From NCBI RefSeq assembly GCF_003863335.1, contig NZ_RRAZ01000013.1:1-64000 (forward strand): DNA of 64,000 bases, read 5' to 3'. Positions 25,637 through 34,115 of this stretch are shown in pieces (positions within the stretch are counted from its first letter, which is position 1; each line of letters begins with the position of its first letter). The stretch comes from Falsigemmobacter faecalis. Lineage in GTDB: Bacteria; Pseudomonadota; Alphaproteobacteria; Rhodobacterales; Rhodobacteraceae. Under the pieces are notes generated by a model, which was given only the letters and a program-made list of their open reading frames with translations, was not told the origin of the DNA and did not search any database. A program made the position numbers and the translations under genes.

Positions 25637-25834
25637 TCAAGAAGCCAGCCACCTCTCAAGCCTTTCCGGGTCCGGCAACCCCCCGGCATGCACCAGCTTG
25701 CCGTCCACCGAGATGCCCGGCGTGGACATCACCCCAGCCATGGCAATGGACTTGGGATCGGTGACTTTTTCGACATCGATCTCGACGCCGAGTTTCGTGG
25801 CGGCGTCTTTCGTCTGTTTCTCGAAGCCGTTCTC
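25637..25834 (-). pseudogene. 3' remnant of a small thioredoxin-like (redox-active disulfide) gene
   Basis: Minus-strand frame reading EKQTKDAATKLGVEIDVEKV, then a GVMSTPGISVDGKLVHAGGLP stretch and PERLERWLAS. This is the C-terminal two thirds of the ~78-aa thioredoxin-like proteins often found in ars operons; the CxxC half is missing. The break is at the junction with the IS5-type transposase remnant, near 25834. It keeps its own terminator downstream. Confidence 0.7.
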
Positions 25835-26480
25835 TGGCGTGTGCGAACAGGGTTACCGTGGCGTGACTTGCCTCCCGATTTCGGCAACTGGAACAGCGTG
25901 TTCCGACAGTTTCGCAGATGGGCCGAGAACGGCGTCTTCGAGCGAGTTTTCAACGAGATCAGTGGTGTACCTGATTTCGAATATGCAATGATCGATGGCA
26001 CGATCGTTCAGGCCCATCAGAAGGCGAGCGGCGCAAAAGGGGGACTCAAAATCAAGCCATCGGGCGGTCGCGTGGCGGATTGACCACCAAGATCGTTGCT
26101 TTGGTCGACGCGCTCGGAAACCTGGCCAACTTCGTTCTTCTACCTGGTCAGGCTCACGACATGAAGGGCGTCGAACCGCTCATCGATGGCGTGGCCTTTA
26201 ATGCTCTCTTGGCCGACAAGGCCTTTGATGCCGATTGGCTTCTCACAGAACTCGATGCGCGCGGTGCCACCGCCATCATGCCACCAAAAGCGAACCGCAA
26301 GTTCCTGCGCGGTTATGATAAACATGCCTACAGGTGGCGGCACTTGATCGAAAACTTCTTCGCAAAGATCAAGGAATTCAGAGCCATAGCAACCCGATAC
26401 GAAAAGACAGCGTCAAGCTATGCTGCCAACTGGCATCTCGCAGCGGCCATCATCGCTTCACGATGAATGTCCACGGGCCC
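25835..26480 (+). mobile_element. 5'-truncated IS5-family (IS427-like) element
   Basis: Transposase sequence in two frames. The first, to 26083, reads TGLPWRDLPPDFGNWNSVFR, FRRWAENGVFERVFNEISG and YAMIDGTIVQAHQKASGAKGG; the second, 26080-26466, reads MTTKIVALVDALGNLANFVL and ends ATRYEKTASSYAANWHLAAA. Two overlapping frames joined by frameshifting are normal for this group. The N-terminal third and left end are missing. The right end carries GTCCACGGGCCCTA (about 26468-26480), typical of the terminal repeats. Not expected to move by itself. Confidence 0.75.
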
Positions 26481-26671
26481 TAGTCGAACTCGCGCGGCAG
26501 GGATTAGGCGCGGTGATTTTGCCAACCACGGAAATTCCAGCAGACAGTGGCCTCGTTTCGATACTCATCGACGGCCTTGAAATTTCGCGAACTGTTTCTG
26601 CTCTTCGTTATCGGCACCAAACGACGAGACCAGAGACAAATGATCTGATCCGTGAGATTGCGCGTGTGTAG
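26481..26671 (+). pseudogene. C-terminal fragment of a LysR-family regulator
   Basis: About 63 codons reading VELARQGLGAVILPTTEIPA and continuing with SGLVSILIDGLEIS and TNDLIREIARV, matching the end of a LysR substrate-binding domain. It abuts the end of the IS5-type remnant, which removed the DNA-binding part. Confidence 0.55.
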
Positions 26672-26775
26672 GTGTAGTATCATTGATGGCCGACATTCGC
26701 GCATAGTGCATTAACTGGTACTTCAGTGATCTGATAAATAAAATATTCTGGCTGAGCGATCGCAACAGATATTCA

Positions 26776-27261
26776 TCAACTATTGCCCTGAAAAGATGCT
26801 TTTGGTTGATTTAGTGCCTCAACGGCACCGCGACGCTTAAGAGATGGAGTCTCTTGCGAAAGCGGTGAGCTCGCTTTTTCAAGGCCTTCGAGAATGGGGC
26901 AGTCAGGCCGGTTATCACCCGAGCAGCAGGACGCGAGCTTCTCAAGGGTAGCTGCCATTTGCTTCAGCTCCTGAACTTTCGAGTTGAGGCGTTCAATCTG
27001 GATCAGCGCGATCCTTTTTACATCCGCGCTATGGCGGCTCCGATCCTGCCAAAGTTGCAGAAGTTCTGCTATTTCCGTGACCGAAAACCCAAGATCTCGA
27101 GATTTTCGGATGAATTGCAGAACATGAACATCCTGTTCCGAATAGTCGCGGTAACCTGAGCTTTTCCGATCCGCAGCCCTGATCAGACCCGTCTGCTCAT
27201 AATAGCGGATCATCTTGGCGCTCACGCCCGAAGCTTCGGCAGCCTGACCAATGTTCATCAC
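26776..27261 (-). CDS. cueR: CueR-type copper-responsive MerR regulator
   Basis: 161 aa. MerR helix-turn-helix (MNIGQAAEASGVSAKMIRYYEQTGL), dimerisation helix and metal loop CCSGDNRPDC, whose cysteines fall at the CueR Cu(I) positions (C112/C120 when numbered from the second Met). Divergent sequence after that, with a charged tail. Activates promoters with an over-long 19-bp spacer by DNA distortion; two such promoters lie between copA and copZ. Located 41 bp after copA on the same strand. Confidence 0.92.
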   Translation of the reverse strand: MMNIGQAAEASGVSAKMIRYYEQTGLIRAADRKSSGYRDYSEQDVHVLQFIRKSRDLGFSVTEIAELLQLWQDRSRHSADVKRIALIQIERLNSKVQELKQMAATLEKLASCCSGDNRPDCPILEGLEKASSPLSQETPSLKRRGAVEALNQPKASFQGNS

Positions 27262-27301
27262 GCACTCCTTTCGGCCGATAGATGCCAGGTTACGAAGGCC
27301 A

Positions 27302-29800
27302 TTATATTTTCCCTGTCACGCGCTGGCCAGTTGGAGGTGCATAGCGACGCAGGCGAAGTGCATTTCCCAAGACGAAGACACTCGAAAGCGCCATTGCACC
27401 GGCGGCGAGCACGGGCGAGAGCAAGATCCCCCATGCGGGATAGAGGACTCCCGCTGCAACAGGAATCAAAGCTGCATTGTATGCGAAAGCCCAGAACAGA
27501 TTTTGGCGGATATTCCCGATCGTCGCCTTGGAGAGCGCGATGGCGTTGGGAACCCCCTGAAGACTGCCAGACATAAGGACCACGTCCGCGGTTTCAATCG
27601 CGATATCGGTACCGGTACCGATGGCAAGACCCACATCTGCCTCTGCCAGCGCCGGTGCATCGTTTATCCCGTCCCCCACATAAGCGAGGCTGCCATATTC
27701 GGCCTTCAGACGACGCACCGTTTCAACTTTGCCTTCCGGCAGGACTTCGGCAACCACTTCGTCAATCCCGAGCTTTGCCGCGATCGCCTCGGCAGTCCGC
27801 CGATTGTCACCGGTAATCATTGCCACCTTGATGCCAAGATCATGGAGCGCCGCAATGGCCGCCGGGGTTGAGGGCTTTATCGGGTCTGCGACGGCCAAGA
27901 TAGCAGCGAGCCGCCCGTCAATCGCCACATAGAGCGGCGTTTTGCCCTCATTCCCAAGCCGCGCGGCTGTGTCGGAAAACTCATCTACATCCAGCCCGAG
28001 CTTGATCATATAGCGGTCAGCGCCGACTTCGATCCGGTCCCCGTTGACGGTGGCGCGGACACCATAACCTGTATCGGATGCAAAGTCGGATACGCTAGGG
28101 ATGGCAAGCCCCTCCTTCCGGGCGGCATCGACGATCGCGCGCGCGACGGGATGCTCGGACTTCGCTTCCACTGCTGCCATTCTCGCGAGAACATCGTCAC
28201 GATCAAAACCTTTGGCCACCGCGATATCCGTCAGGGCCGGATGCCCCTCGGTCAGGGTTCCGGTCTTGTCCACGGCGACCACTTTGGCATCGCGGAGCAG
28301 TTGCAAGGCTTCGCCTTTGCGGAAAAGTACCCCCATTTCAGCGCCGCGGCCCGTCCCCACCATGATAGAAGTCGGGGTGGCTAGACCCATTGCACATGGG
28401 CAAGCAATGATCAGGACCGCGACCCCATTCACAAGGGCAAAGGTCAGGGCTGGTTCCGGACCAAGCACCAGCCACACAAGAAAGGTCAGGGCCGCAGCCG
28501 CCATGACCACAGGAACGAACCACATCGTCACTCGATCGACCATTGCCTGAATCGGCAGCTTAGAGCCTTGCGCAGATTCGACCATCCGGATGATCTGCGA
28601 AAGCACTGTCGCGCCGCCCACTGCGGTGGCACGCAGCGCAAGCGCTCCCTTCTGATTTACCGTCCCGCCGACAACAGTGCTTCCGGTCGTCTTGCGTACC
28701 GGGATTGGCTCGCCGGTGATCATGGATTCGTCAACGTAGCTTTCGCCCTCAATGACCTCCCCGTCGACCGGTATCCGTTCGCCAGGGCGCAGTTCCACAA
28801 TATCGTCGTGCGCGACATCGGAGATTGCGATCTCGACAGTCTGCCCGCTGCGCCGGACACGGGCAGTACGGGCCTGCAGTTGCACAAGCCGCTTGATGGC
28901 TTCTGACGTCTTGCCCTTTGCTTTCGCCTCAAGATACCGGCCGAGAAGGATCAGGGTGACGATGACAGATGCAGCTTCGTAATAGACATTCACCGTTCCG
29001 GCGGGCAGCAGGGACGGAAGGAAAGTTGCGACGACCGAATAGGCGTAGGCCGCCATCGTACCGACTGCGACCATCGAATTCATATCGGGCGCGAGGCGGA
29101 ACAGAGCCGGAAACCCTTTCTGGTAGAATCGAAGGCCAGGAAAGAACAACACCAGAGTCGTGAGCGCGAACTGAAAGTACCAGCTTGTCTGTGTTCCGAC
29201 AGTCTGCATGACCAGATGGTTGACAGCTGGGATGAGGTGTGAGCCCATTTCCAGCAGGAAAACCGGCAGTGTCAGAATGCCCGCGACCAAAAGGTCGCGC
29301 TTCAGGCCTGCCCGCTCTGCGTCCTTGCGTGCGCTTGCTTCGGCTTCGGCGGCTCCGGTGTCCCCGATCAGGGCTGCATCATAGCCCGCATTTTCCACCG
29401 CTTTCACAAGGTCTTCCGGGGATGCTGTCCCTTCGACCGTCGCCCGCTCGGTTGCGAGGTTGACATGCGCAGAACGGACACCTTTGACACCCGCGAGCGC
29501 ACGCTCAACCCGACCAACGCATGAAGCACAGGTCATGCCCTCAATCGACAGTTCGGTGTTGGCCAATGGCACGCCATAACCGGTATTCTCAACGGTCCTG
29601 ACCAGAAGATCATATGTCACAGGATTGGAAAAACGGACTTCTGCCTTCTCTGTGGCAAGGTTCACATGTGCCTGTGATACGCCCGGGACCGCCTGAAGCG
29701 CCCGCTCTACCCGCCCCACGCAAGATGCGCAGGTCATCCCGTAAATCGGCAATACCACCGTCTGGGCGGTTGATGTCTCCGCCTTCATCTGAACGTTCAT
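27302..29800 (-). CDS. copA: CopA, Cu(I)-exporting P1B-ATPase
   Basis: 832 aa. Two heavy-metal domains with GMTCASC (C24/C27 and C91/C94), eight predicted helices, actuator TGEPIPV, transmembrane CPC (IIACPCAMG), phosphorylation site DKTGTLT and hinge [10 protein letters not shown]. Exports Cu(I) to the periplasm. Divergent from copZ; the promoter upstream has a 19-bp spacer suited to CueR. Confidence 0.96.
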   Translation of the reverse strand: MNVQMKAETSTAQTVVLPIYGMTCASCVGRVERALQAVPGVSQAHVNLATEKAEVRFSNPVTYDLLVRTVENTGYGVPLANTELSIEGMTCASCVGRVERALAGVKGVRSAHVNLATERATVEGTASPEDLVKAVENAGYDAALIGDTGAAEAEASARKDAERAGLKRDLLVAGILTLPVFLLEMGSHLIPAVNHLVMQTVGTQTSWYFQFALTTLVLFFPGLRFYQKGFPALFRLAPDMNSMVAVGTMAAYAYSVVATFLPSLLPAGTVNVYYEAASVIVTLILLGRYLEAKAKGKTSEAIKRLVQLQARTARVRRSGQTVEIAISDVAHDDIVELRPGERIPVDGEVIEGESYVDESMITGEPIPVRKTTGSTVVGGTVNQKGALALRATAVGGATVLSQIIRMVESAQGSKLPIQAMVDRVTMWFVPVVMAAAALTFLVWLVLGPEPALTFALVNGVAVLIIACPCAMGLATPTSIMVGTGRGAEMGVLFRKGEALQLLRDAKVVAVDKTGTLTEGHPALTDIAVAKGFDRDDVLARMAAVEAKSEHPVARAIVDAARKEGLAIPSVSDFASDTGYGVRATVNGDRIEVGADRYMIKLGLDVDEFSDTAARLGNEGKTPLYVAIDGRLAAILAVADPIKPSTPAAIAALHDLGIKVAMITGDNRRTAEAIAAKLGIDEVVAEVLPEGKVETVRRLKAEYGSLAYVGDGINDAPALAEADVGLAIGTGTDIAIETADVVLMSGSLQGVPNAIALSKATIGNIRQNLFWAFAYNAALIPVAAGVLYPAWGILLSPVLAAGAMALSSVFVLGNALRLRRYAPPTGQRVTGKI

Positions 29801-29838
29801 GTGGTATCTCCTTCATGCCGCGAATCGTGCGCCTCGCA

Positions 29839-29869
29839 TTTGTGGCGGTTCCAACGGTGTCAAGGTCAA
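29839..29869 (-). promoter_or_regulatory. CueR-type promoter for copA
   Basis: Minus strand -35 TTGACC (29869-29864), 19-bp spacer with the dyad-like TTGACACCGTTGGAACC, then a poor -10 (CACAAA). The central CCGTTGGAA is shared with the copZ promoter on the other strand. Confidence 0.65.
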
Positions 29870-29901
29870 CCTATTTCCTCATTTTTTTCGCATGGGCTCT
29901 C

Positions 29902-29932
29902 TTGACCTTCCAACGGTGGAAAGCCCCATATC
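29902..29932 (+). promoter_or_regulatory. CueR-type promoter for copZ
   Basis: TTGACC (29902-29907), exactly 19 bp, CATATC (29927-29932). The spacer holds CCTTCCAACGGTGGAAAG, an inverted repeat close to the CueR operator. ATG of copZ is 32 bp after the -10. Confidence 0.75.
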
Positions 29933-29963
29933 GCTTGGCATGAGTGGCACAAAGGAGGTTCTC

Positions 29964-30161
29964 ATGCAGCTCCACATCCAGAACATGACCTGCGGCGGCT
30001 GTGCACGTGGCGTCACCAAGGCCGTTGAATCAGTGGATCCGCAAGCGCAGGTGAAAGTTGATCTGCAAAAGCGGAACATCGACTTTGCATCGTCTCAACC
30101 GGCCAGTGCTTTCGTGGCGGCGCTCTCGGCGGCCGGCTATACCGCAGTGGCCTCGGCCTGA
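29964..30161 (+). CDS. copZ: CopZ-like copper chaperone
   Basis: 65 aa from ATG 29964, preceded by AAAGGAGGT. A single heavy-metal-associated domain with NMTCGGCARGV (CxxC) and the usual beta-alpha-beta pattern ending in AAGYTA. It carries Cu(I) in the cytosol to CopA. Divergently arranged with copA under the same regulator. Confidence 0.92.
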   Translation: MQLHIQNMTCGGCARGVTKAVESVDPQAQVKVDLQKRNIDFASSQPASAFVAALSAAGYTAVASA

Positions 30162-30253
30162 CGCGACACCCTTGAAATCGAGATGCCGGGCGACGCAGTT
30201 GCCGGGCATCTCTTTTGCGATCACACTTTTCCGCAGATGCGGGGGAGAATAAC

Positions 30254-30280
30254 TGTCGTTTTTCATAAATAGGTTCAGCA
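30254..30280 (+). repeat. left terminal inverted repeat of the TniA-type transposon
   Basis: 27 bp beginning TGTCGTTTTTCA and ending GGTTCAGCA. It differs from the right repeat at two positions. Preceded by the target duplication ATAAC. Confidence 0.88.
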
Positions 30281-30404
30281 CTGGCCATTGTTTTCATTGA
30301 CACGCGCTTGTCACAAAAGACTTCAATACTGATCGCCAAACAGTTCGGTGCGTTGCAAAACCGTCAGACACCGGTTCAGCGCGTTGCAGGAGGCAGGATC
30401 GGTC

Positions 30405-31100
30405 ATGGACCTGGAATCCGTTCCGAAAGGCGTGTGGCAGAAGGCCGAGGAACGGGCGGCCTTGCTTCGACCACTTGCCGCGCTCCATGAAGCACCAGCG
30501 CATCTTGTCCGCGCTGCAGCGATTGATCTGAAAATTTCCGAACGTTGGGCCTACAGGCTGATCCGCCGGCTCCGTGAAGAAAACGGCGCGGTCACCGCGC
30601 TCTTGCCGCGCGATGGCCGCGGTGCTCCGCGCAAGACGCGGATCGCGGGGGATCGGGAAGCGATCATCGGTCATGTCATCGAAGGCCACTATCTCAAACG
30701 GCAGAAGGCGCGCCCCTCGGAAATCGTGAGGGCGGTTCAGGTCGAGTGCCGCAAGGCGGGGATTTCGTCTCCTAGCGAAGCCACGATCAGGCGACGGGTT
30801 AACCTGATCGACAAGGGTGTCGCGTCACGGCTTCGCGAAGATGATCCGGACACAAAGCCGATCCTCGGCGCGACCCCGATCCCGAAATACCCGCTCGACG
30901 TCGTGCAAATCGATCACACGCCGGTCGATGTCATTTTGGTCGATCCGTTCGAGCGTCTGCCAATCGGGCGGCCATATCTGACGGTTGCGATTGACGTGAT
31001 GAGCCGGATGATCGCGGGCTTCCATCTTAGCCTTGATCCCCCTTCCGCCGCGAGCGTCGGCCTGTGCCTCGCCCACGTCGCTGACGATAAGAAAACCCAT
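30405..31100 (+). pseudogene. tniA: tniA transposase, C-terminally truncated
   Basis: About 230 codons from ATG 30405. N-terminal DNA-binding region (AIDLKISERWAYRLIRRLREENGAV), then the start of the DDE core (VVQIDHTPVDVILVDPFERL...RPYLTVAIDVMSRMIAGFHLSLDPPSAASVGLCLAH), matching TniA of the Tn5053/Tn402 group. The second catalytic D is within IDV; the rest, including the catalytic E and Mu-C domain, is missing. The frame runs on to 31124 through foreign sequence belonging to the opposing P450 fragment. Confidence 0.8.
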
Positions 31101-31767
31101 CGAGATCGCGCCATGTCGCGATGATATGAAGGGCACTTTCCTGCGTCGGCTGAAGCTCACCATCGCGGACCTGTTGGATTAGCCGTGCTGCCCATTTTTC
31201 CAGGCGGTGGCGCGCCAGACGCGCGCGCCAGTGTTTGGGGCCAAGGGCCCCGGCGTCCTGAAAAAGCGCTGTAAGCTGCGCCCTTCGGGTCGCCACCTCA
31301 GCTTCATCAAGCGGCACCCTGGCCCAGGCGCAGACAGCTCTTGTGAGCATTTCGCGCACTTCGTCATAGAGGACGACCTCGTTCCTCGCCTCCCAGTCCG
31401 GCGCATATTTGTCCAACATGTGAAGCGACGTGCCCTGAAGCGCGGCGATCCGCTCGGTCCCCATGAGTGACATGAACATCTTCTTGCGGTGCTGGTGGGC
31501 AGCGCCGTCCAATCCCTGAACGCCGCCTTCGCCCAGCAGGGTCTTCTGTATGCGGCCCGGCATCGAGCCCGCGCGGATCAGTTTATCCTCGGAATAGAAA
31601 ACTTCCGCTGCCGCCGCGCCGGTCATGCAGATCGTCTCTTGAAGGAGGATGCGGGTTTCGAACAGGTCTGTGTCGAGTGCGCGGCAGGTCTCCGAGATGA
31701 ACCCATATGGGTTGCGCAGCAGGGCGAGTGTGCTGTCAAAGCCTTTCGCAGATGGTATGCCGAACAT
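31100..31767 (-). pseudogene. CYP152-type fatty-acid peroxygenase, C-terminally truncated
   Basis: From ATG 31767 the frame reads PSAKGFDSTLALLRNPYGFI and later contains ETRILLQETICMTGAAAAEVF, the RAGSMPGRIQKTLLGEGGVQ block and QHRKKMFMSLMG, matching the N-terminal half of P450 SPalpha/BSbeta fatty-acid hydroxylases. It stops aligning near HIIATWRDLDG where tniA sequence begins, so the heme-binding cysteine domain is lost and no activity is expected. Confidence 0.75.
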
Positions 31768-31771
31768 GGGG

Positions 31772-32272
31772 TTACACCCCCGTTGTGTTTTCCTTGCGTT
31801 CACTCTGACCAGGCTTGTCCTTCGCAGAGCGGAAGCTGTCCCAGAACAGCAGGGCTGCGCCGCAGAAAATCGTTACGTCCGCGAGATTGAAGGACGGCCA
31901 GTGGTATGATCCGTAATGGAAGTCGAGAAAGTCAGGAACGGCCTGATAGCGTACGCGGTCAAGAATATTGCCGAGTGCGCCGCCGATGATCAGACCGAGA
32001 GCGGCAGCTGTCAGCCTGTCCGGCGCGCGCCATAACCAGATCAATAGCCATGCCACGATCACGCCAGCAAGCGCGATGAGACCCCACCACGGTACGAACC
32101 CGCCGAGCATACCGAAGCTGACCCCATCGTTCAGAACCCGCACGAGGTTAAGAAAGGGTAAAACCTCGACCCCGCTCTCGAGCGCCGGTGTGGTCAGGGC
32201 GAGCGCCTTGGTGCCCTGATCGAGACCGAGCGCTGCGATTGCGCAGAGCCCACCGAGAACGCGACCGTTCAT
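31772..32272 (-). CDS. lspA: lipoprotein signal peptidase II
   Basis: 166 aa, four membrane helices. Conserved blocks LDQGTKALAL, LNDGVSFGML, IIGGALGNILDRV and FNLADVTIFCGA contain the two catalytic aspartates. Start ATG 32272 overlaps the CDF stop (ATGA). Plasmid lspA copies regularly accompany heavy-metal exporters (for instance pbr/cad-type clusters); the reason is not settled. It may assist lipoproteins encoded on the plasmid. Confidence 0.92.
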   Translation of the reverse strand: MNGRVLGGLCAIAALGLDQGTKALALTTPALESGVEVLPFLNLVRVLNDGVSFGMLGGFVPWWGLIALAGVIVAWLLIWLWRAPDRLTAAALGLIIGGALGNILDRVRYQAVPDFLDFHYGSYHWPSFNLADVTIFCGAALLFWDSFRSAKDKPGQSERKENTTGV

Positions 32273-33123
32273 GCCGTCGCCTTCAGATCGCCCCGCGCGT
32301 CGCGGATGATGGCCCAAGCGGAGTGCAGGAACAGTCCGGCGATACCGAAGGCGACGATAAGGTCGGGCCACGCGCTGCCCAGCCACGCCACGAGACCGGC
32401 GGCGATGACGACCGCCGCATTGCCGATAGCGTCGTTGCGCGAGAACAGCCAGACAGCCCGCATGTTCGCGTCGCCCTTGCGGAATCGCAGCAGCGGCAGA
32501 ACGGAGACGACGTTCACGACAAGGGCGATCATACCGAGCAGGCCCATGAGACCTGCATCCGGCGTCGTCTGTTCGAAGACCCGGACGATGGTCGTGCCGA
32601 GGACGCCAAGACCGAGGAGCCCGAGGAAGATGCCCTGGATCAGAGCCGACCGTGCCCGCCAAGCGAGGCTCCAGCCGATGGCCAGCAGGCCGAGGAAGGT
32701 GATCGCGCCATCGCCGATGAAATCGAGCGCATCGGCCTTCACGGCCTGCGATCCGGAAATGAAACCGCCGATCATTTCGAGGACCCCGTATCCCACGTTC
32801 AGGATCACGACGATCCAGAGGGCACGGCGGTAGGCCGGGTCCTGATGGGCAGGATTCGGCGGAATGTCTTCATCGCCCTCGATCCGGTCGAAGCCATAGC
32901 CTGTCACCGCGACTGCCTTTTCGATGTCCGGCAGGCGCACTTCGGGTGCAGTCAGTGTCATGATGTGCGTCGCGGCCGACACTTTCACATCGCCGGGCGC
33001 GACCCCGGCTGCCTGTGCCGCCCGCTCGATCTGCGCGGCATCCTTGGCGCAATCCATACCGGAAACCCGGTAACGGACGGGCGGGACATCTGCCGTCGAT
33101 CCGGCATTTTCGGTGTTGGCCAT
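32269..33123 (-). CDS. HMA-CDF cation efflux protein
   Basis: 284 aa from ATG 33123. An N-terminal heavy-metal-associated-like domain (VSGMDCAKDAAQIERAAQAAGV, one Cys instead of CxxC) is fused to a cation-diffusion-facilitator transporter with about six helices; SQAVKADALDFIGDGAITF supplies the DxxxD site of helix II and SRNDAIGNAAVVIAAG that of helix V. Likely exports Zn, Cd, Co or Pb. Divergent from the ArsR/SmtB regulator, which probably represses it. Confidence 0.88.
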   Translation of the reverse strand: MANTENAGSTADVPPVRYRVSGMDCAKDAAQIERAAQAAGVAPGDVKVSAATHIMTLTAPEVRLPDIEKAVAVTGYGFDRIEGDEDIPPNPAHQDPAYRRALWIVVILNVGYGVLEMIGGFISGSQAVKADALDFIGDGAITFLGLLAIGWSLAWRARSALIQGIFLGLLGLGVLGTTIVRVFEQTTPDAGLMGLLGMIALVVNVVSVLPLLRFRKGDANMRAVWLFSRNDAIGNAAVVIAAGLVAWLGSAWPDLIVAFGIAGLFLHSAWAIIRDARGDLKATA

Positions 33124-33179
33124 GGTCGCGCTATTCCTGCTAGGATGAATCGAAGAACAACATATCAGCGAGGAGTGAT

Positions 33180-33524
33180 ATGGCGCAATTGGTCGATGAC
33201 CGCAAGAGCGCAACCATCGAGCGACGGGCGAAGCTGTTCCGCGGCTTCGCGGACCCGAGCCGCCTGGCCATCCTCGGTGCACTTTGCAACGAGCCATTGG
33301 CCGTTCACGAGCTCGTCGAGCGGACGGAACTATCGCAACCCAACGTCTCCAACCATCTGAGGTGCCTGCTGGAGTGCGGGCTTGTCGCCAGCGATCGCGA
33401 TGGGCGTTTCATCCGCTACCGTATCAGCAGCCCGCGCATCACGGTTCTTCTGAGCGATGTGGACGCACTTCTCGACGTGGTCGCAGAGGGCGTTGAGGCG
33501 TGTGACAATTATCGTGAGGCGTGA
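33180..33524 (+). CDS. ArsR/SmtB-family metal-sensing repressor (CmtR-like)
   Basis: 114 aa winged-helix protein: RAKLFRGFADPSRLAILGALCNEPLAVHELVERTELSQPNVSNHLRCLLECGLVASDRDGRFIRYRI. Cysteines in the recognition-helix region (LRCLLECGL) and near the C-terminus (EACDNYREA) resemble CmtR, a Cd/Pb sensor. Fifty-six bases separate it from the divergent CDF gene, leaving room for a shared operator. Confidence 0.88.
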   Translation: MAQLVDDRKSATIERRAKLFRGFADPSRLAILGALCNEPLAVHELVERTELSQPNVSNHLRCLLECGLVASDRDGRFIRYRISSPRITVLLSDVDALLDVVAEGVEACDNYREA

Positions 33525-33709
33525 GTCAGAACGGACGGCCGGTCGACTCGGCGCAGATCGGTTGGAAAGATGTTGTCCGTGTGCAGGGTCCGACCGGAAT
33601 CCTGCTGAGGTTCGACAAGCTGGCTTCGGAAGAGACACCATTCATGTATCACTGCCACATCCTCGAACACGAGGATGCGGGCATGATGGGGCAGTTTACG
33701 GTCACATAA
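33525..33709 (+). pseudogene. 3' remnant of a multicopper oxidase gene (CueO type)
   Basis: Reads SQNGRPVDSAQIGWKDVVRV and ends FMYHCHILEHEDAGMMGQFT, the last copper-binding region (HCHxxxH...M) of CueO-like oxidases. The first three quarters are missing; the join is at the end of the ArsR/SmtB gene. A complete but different oxidase lies at 37431-38903. Confidence 0.75.
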
Positions 33710-33980
33710 CAGGACCCCACCCGCTCGACACCGGGCGTCGTCAAGAGCTTACGTCTTCTTGCGGCGTTCTATCAGGTGCCGGTGTCGCCTTGTTGAAACG
33801 CATTACGGAGTATGTCTAGACCCGAACGGAGAACACCTCGCTAAGCTGCGGGTCCGCCGAAGCGGCCGTCCAGTCGCTCGGCAGCATTCGTCAAAAAGGG
33901 CGCCCTCAAGCCGTTCGCTGCGATCTGCGCGAACGGCTGCTTCGACGCTGCGGCCGTTCACTGAACCGTCTGTGACAGGC
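33710..33980. other. transposon end region without a recognisable gene
   Basis: Between the oxidase remnant and the right terminal repeat I see no supported reading frame; a GC-rich segment with arm-like repeats of GCGAACGGC (around 33910-33945) is present. Confidence 0.5.
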
Positions 33981-34007
33981 TGCTGAACTTATTTGTGAAA
34001 AACGACA
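33981..34007 (-). repeat. right terminal inverted repeat of the TniA-type transposon
   Basis: 27 bp, reverse complement of the left repeat with two mismatches, followed directly by the target duplication ATAAC (34008-34012). Confidence 0.88.
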
Positions 34008-34115
34008 ATAACGCCGTACAAGGGTGCCGTTCTGTAACAGCAGGGTGGTCGCCCTTTGTTTTGTTACATGGTGGCGTCTTCGTCCTTCTCTTTCACTTTC
34101 GCCCGGAATTTGCCC

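Larger units (their letters stand above)
30254..34007. mobile_element. TniA-type transposon remnant carrying lspA, CDF exporter and metal regulator
   Basis: A 3754-bp unit bounded by 27-bp inverted repeats (25 of 27 identical, starting TGTCGTTTTTCA) and flanked by a perfect 5-bp duplication ATAAC (30249-30253 and 34008-34012), as made by TniA/Tn7-like transposases. Inside are a 3'-truncated tniA, a 3'-truncated CYP152 gene, lspA, an HMA-CDF gene, an ArsR/SmtB regulator and the tail of a multicopper oxidase. The tniB, tniQ and resolvase genes are absent, so an internal deletion has left it dependent on help in trans. It landed between copZ and the CopB-like ATPase. Confidence 0.88.

Noticed and set aside
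31027-31124. End of tniA and end of the P450 gene as genuine overlapping termini
   Set aside because: Each loses family similarity at the same point near 31100, so both are truncated by one deletion joint.
33521-33709. Complete small copper protein
   Set aside because: It matches only the last segment of multicopper oxidases and lacks the other copper ligands.
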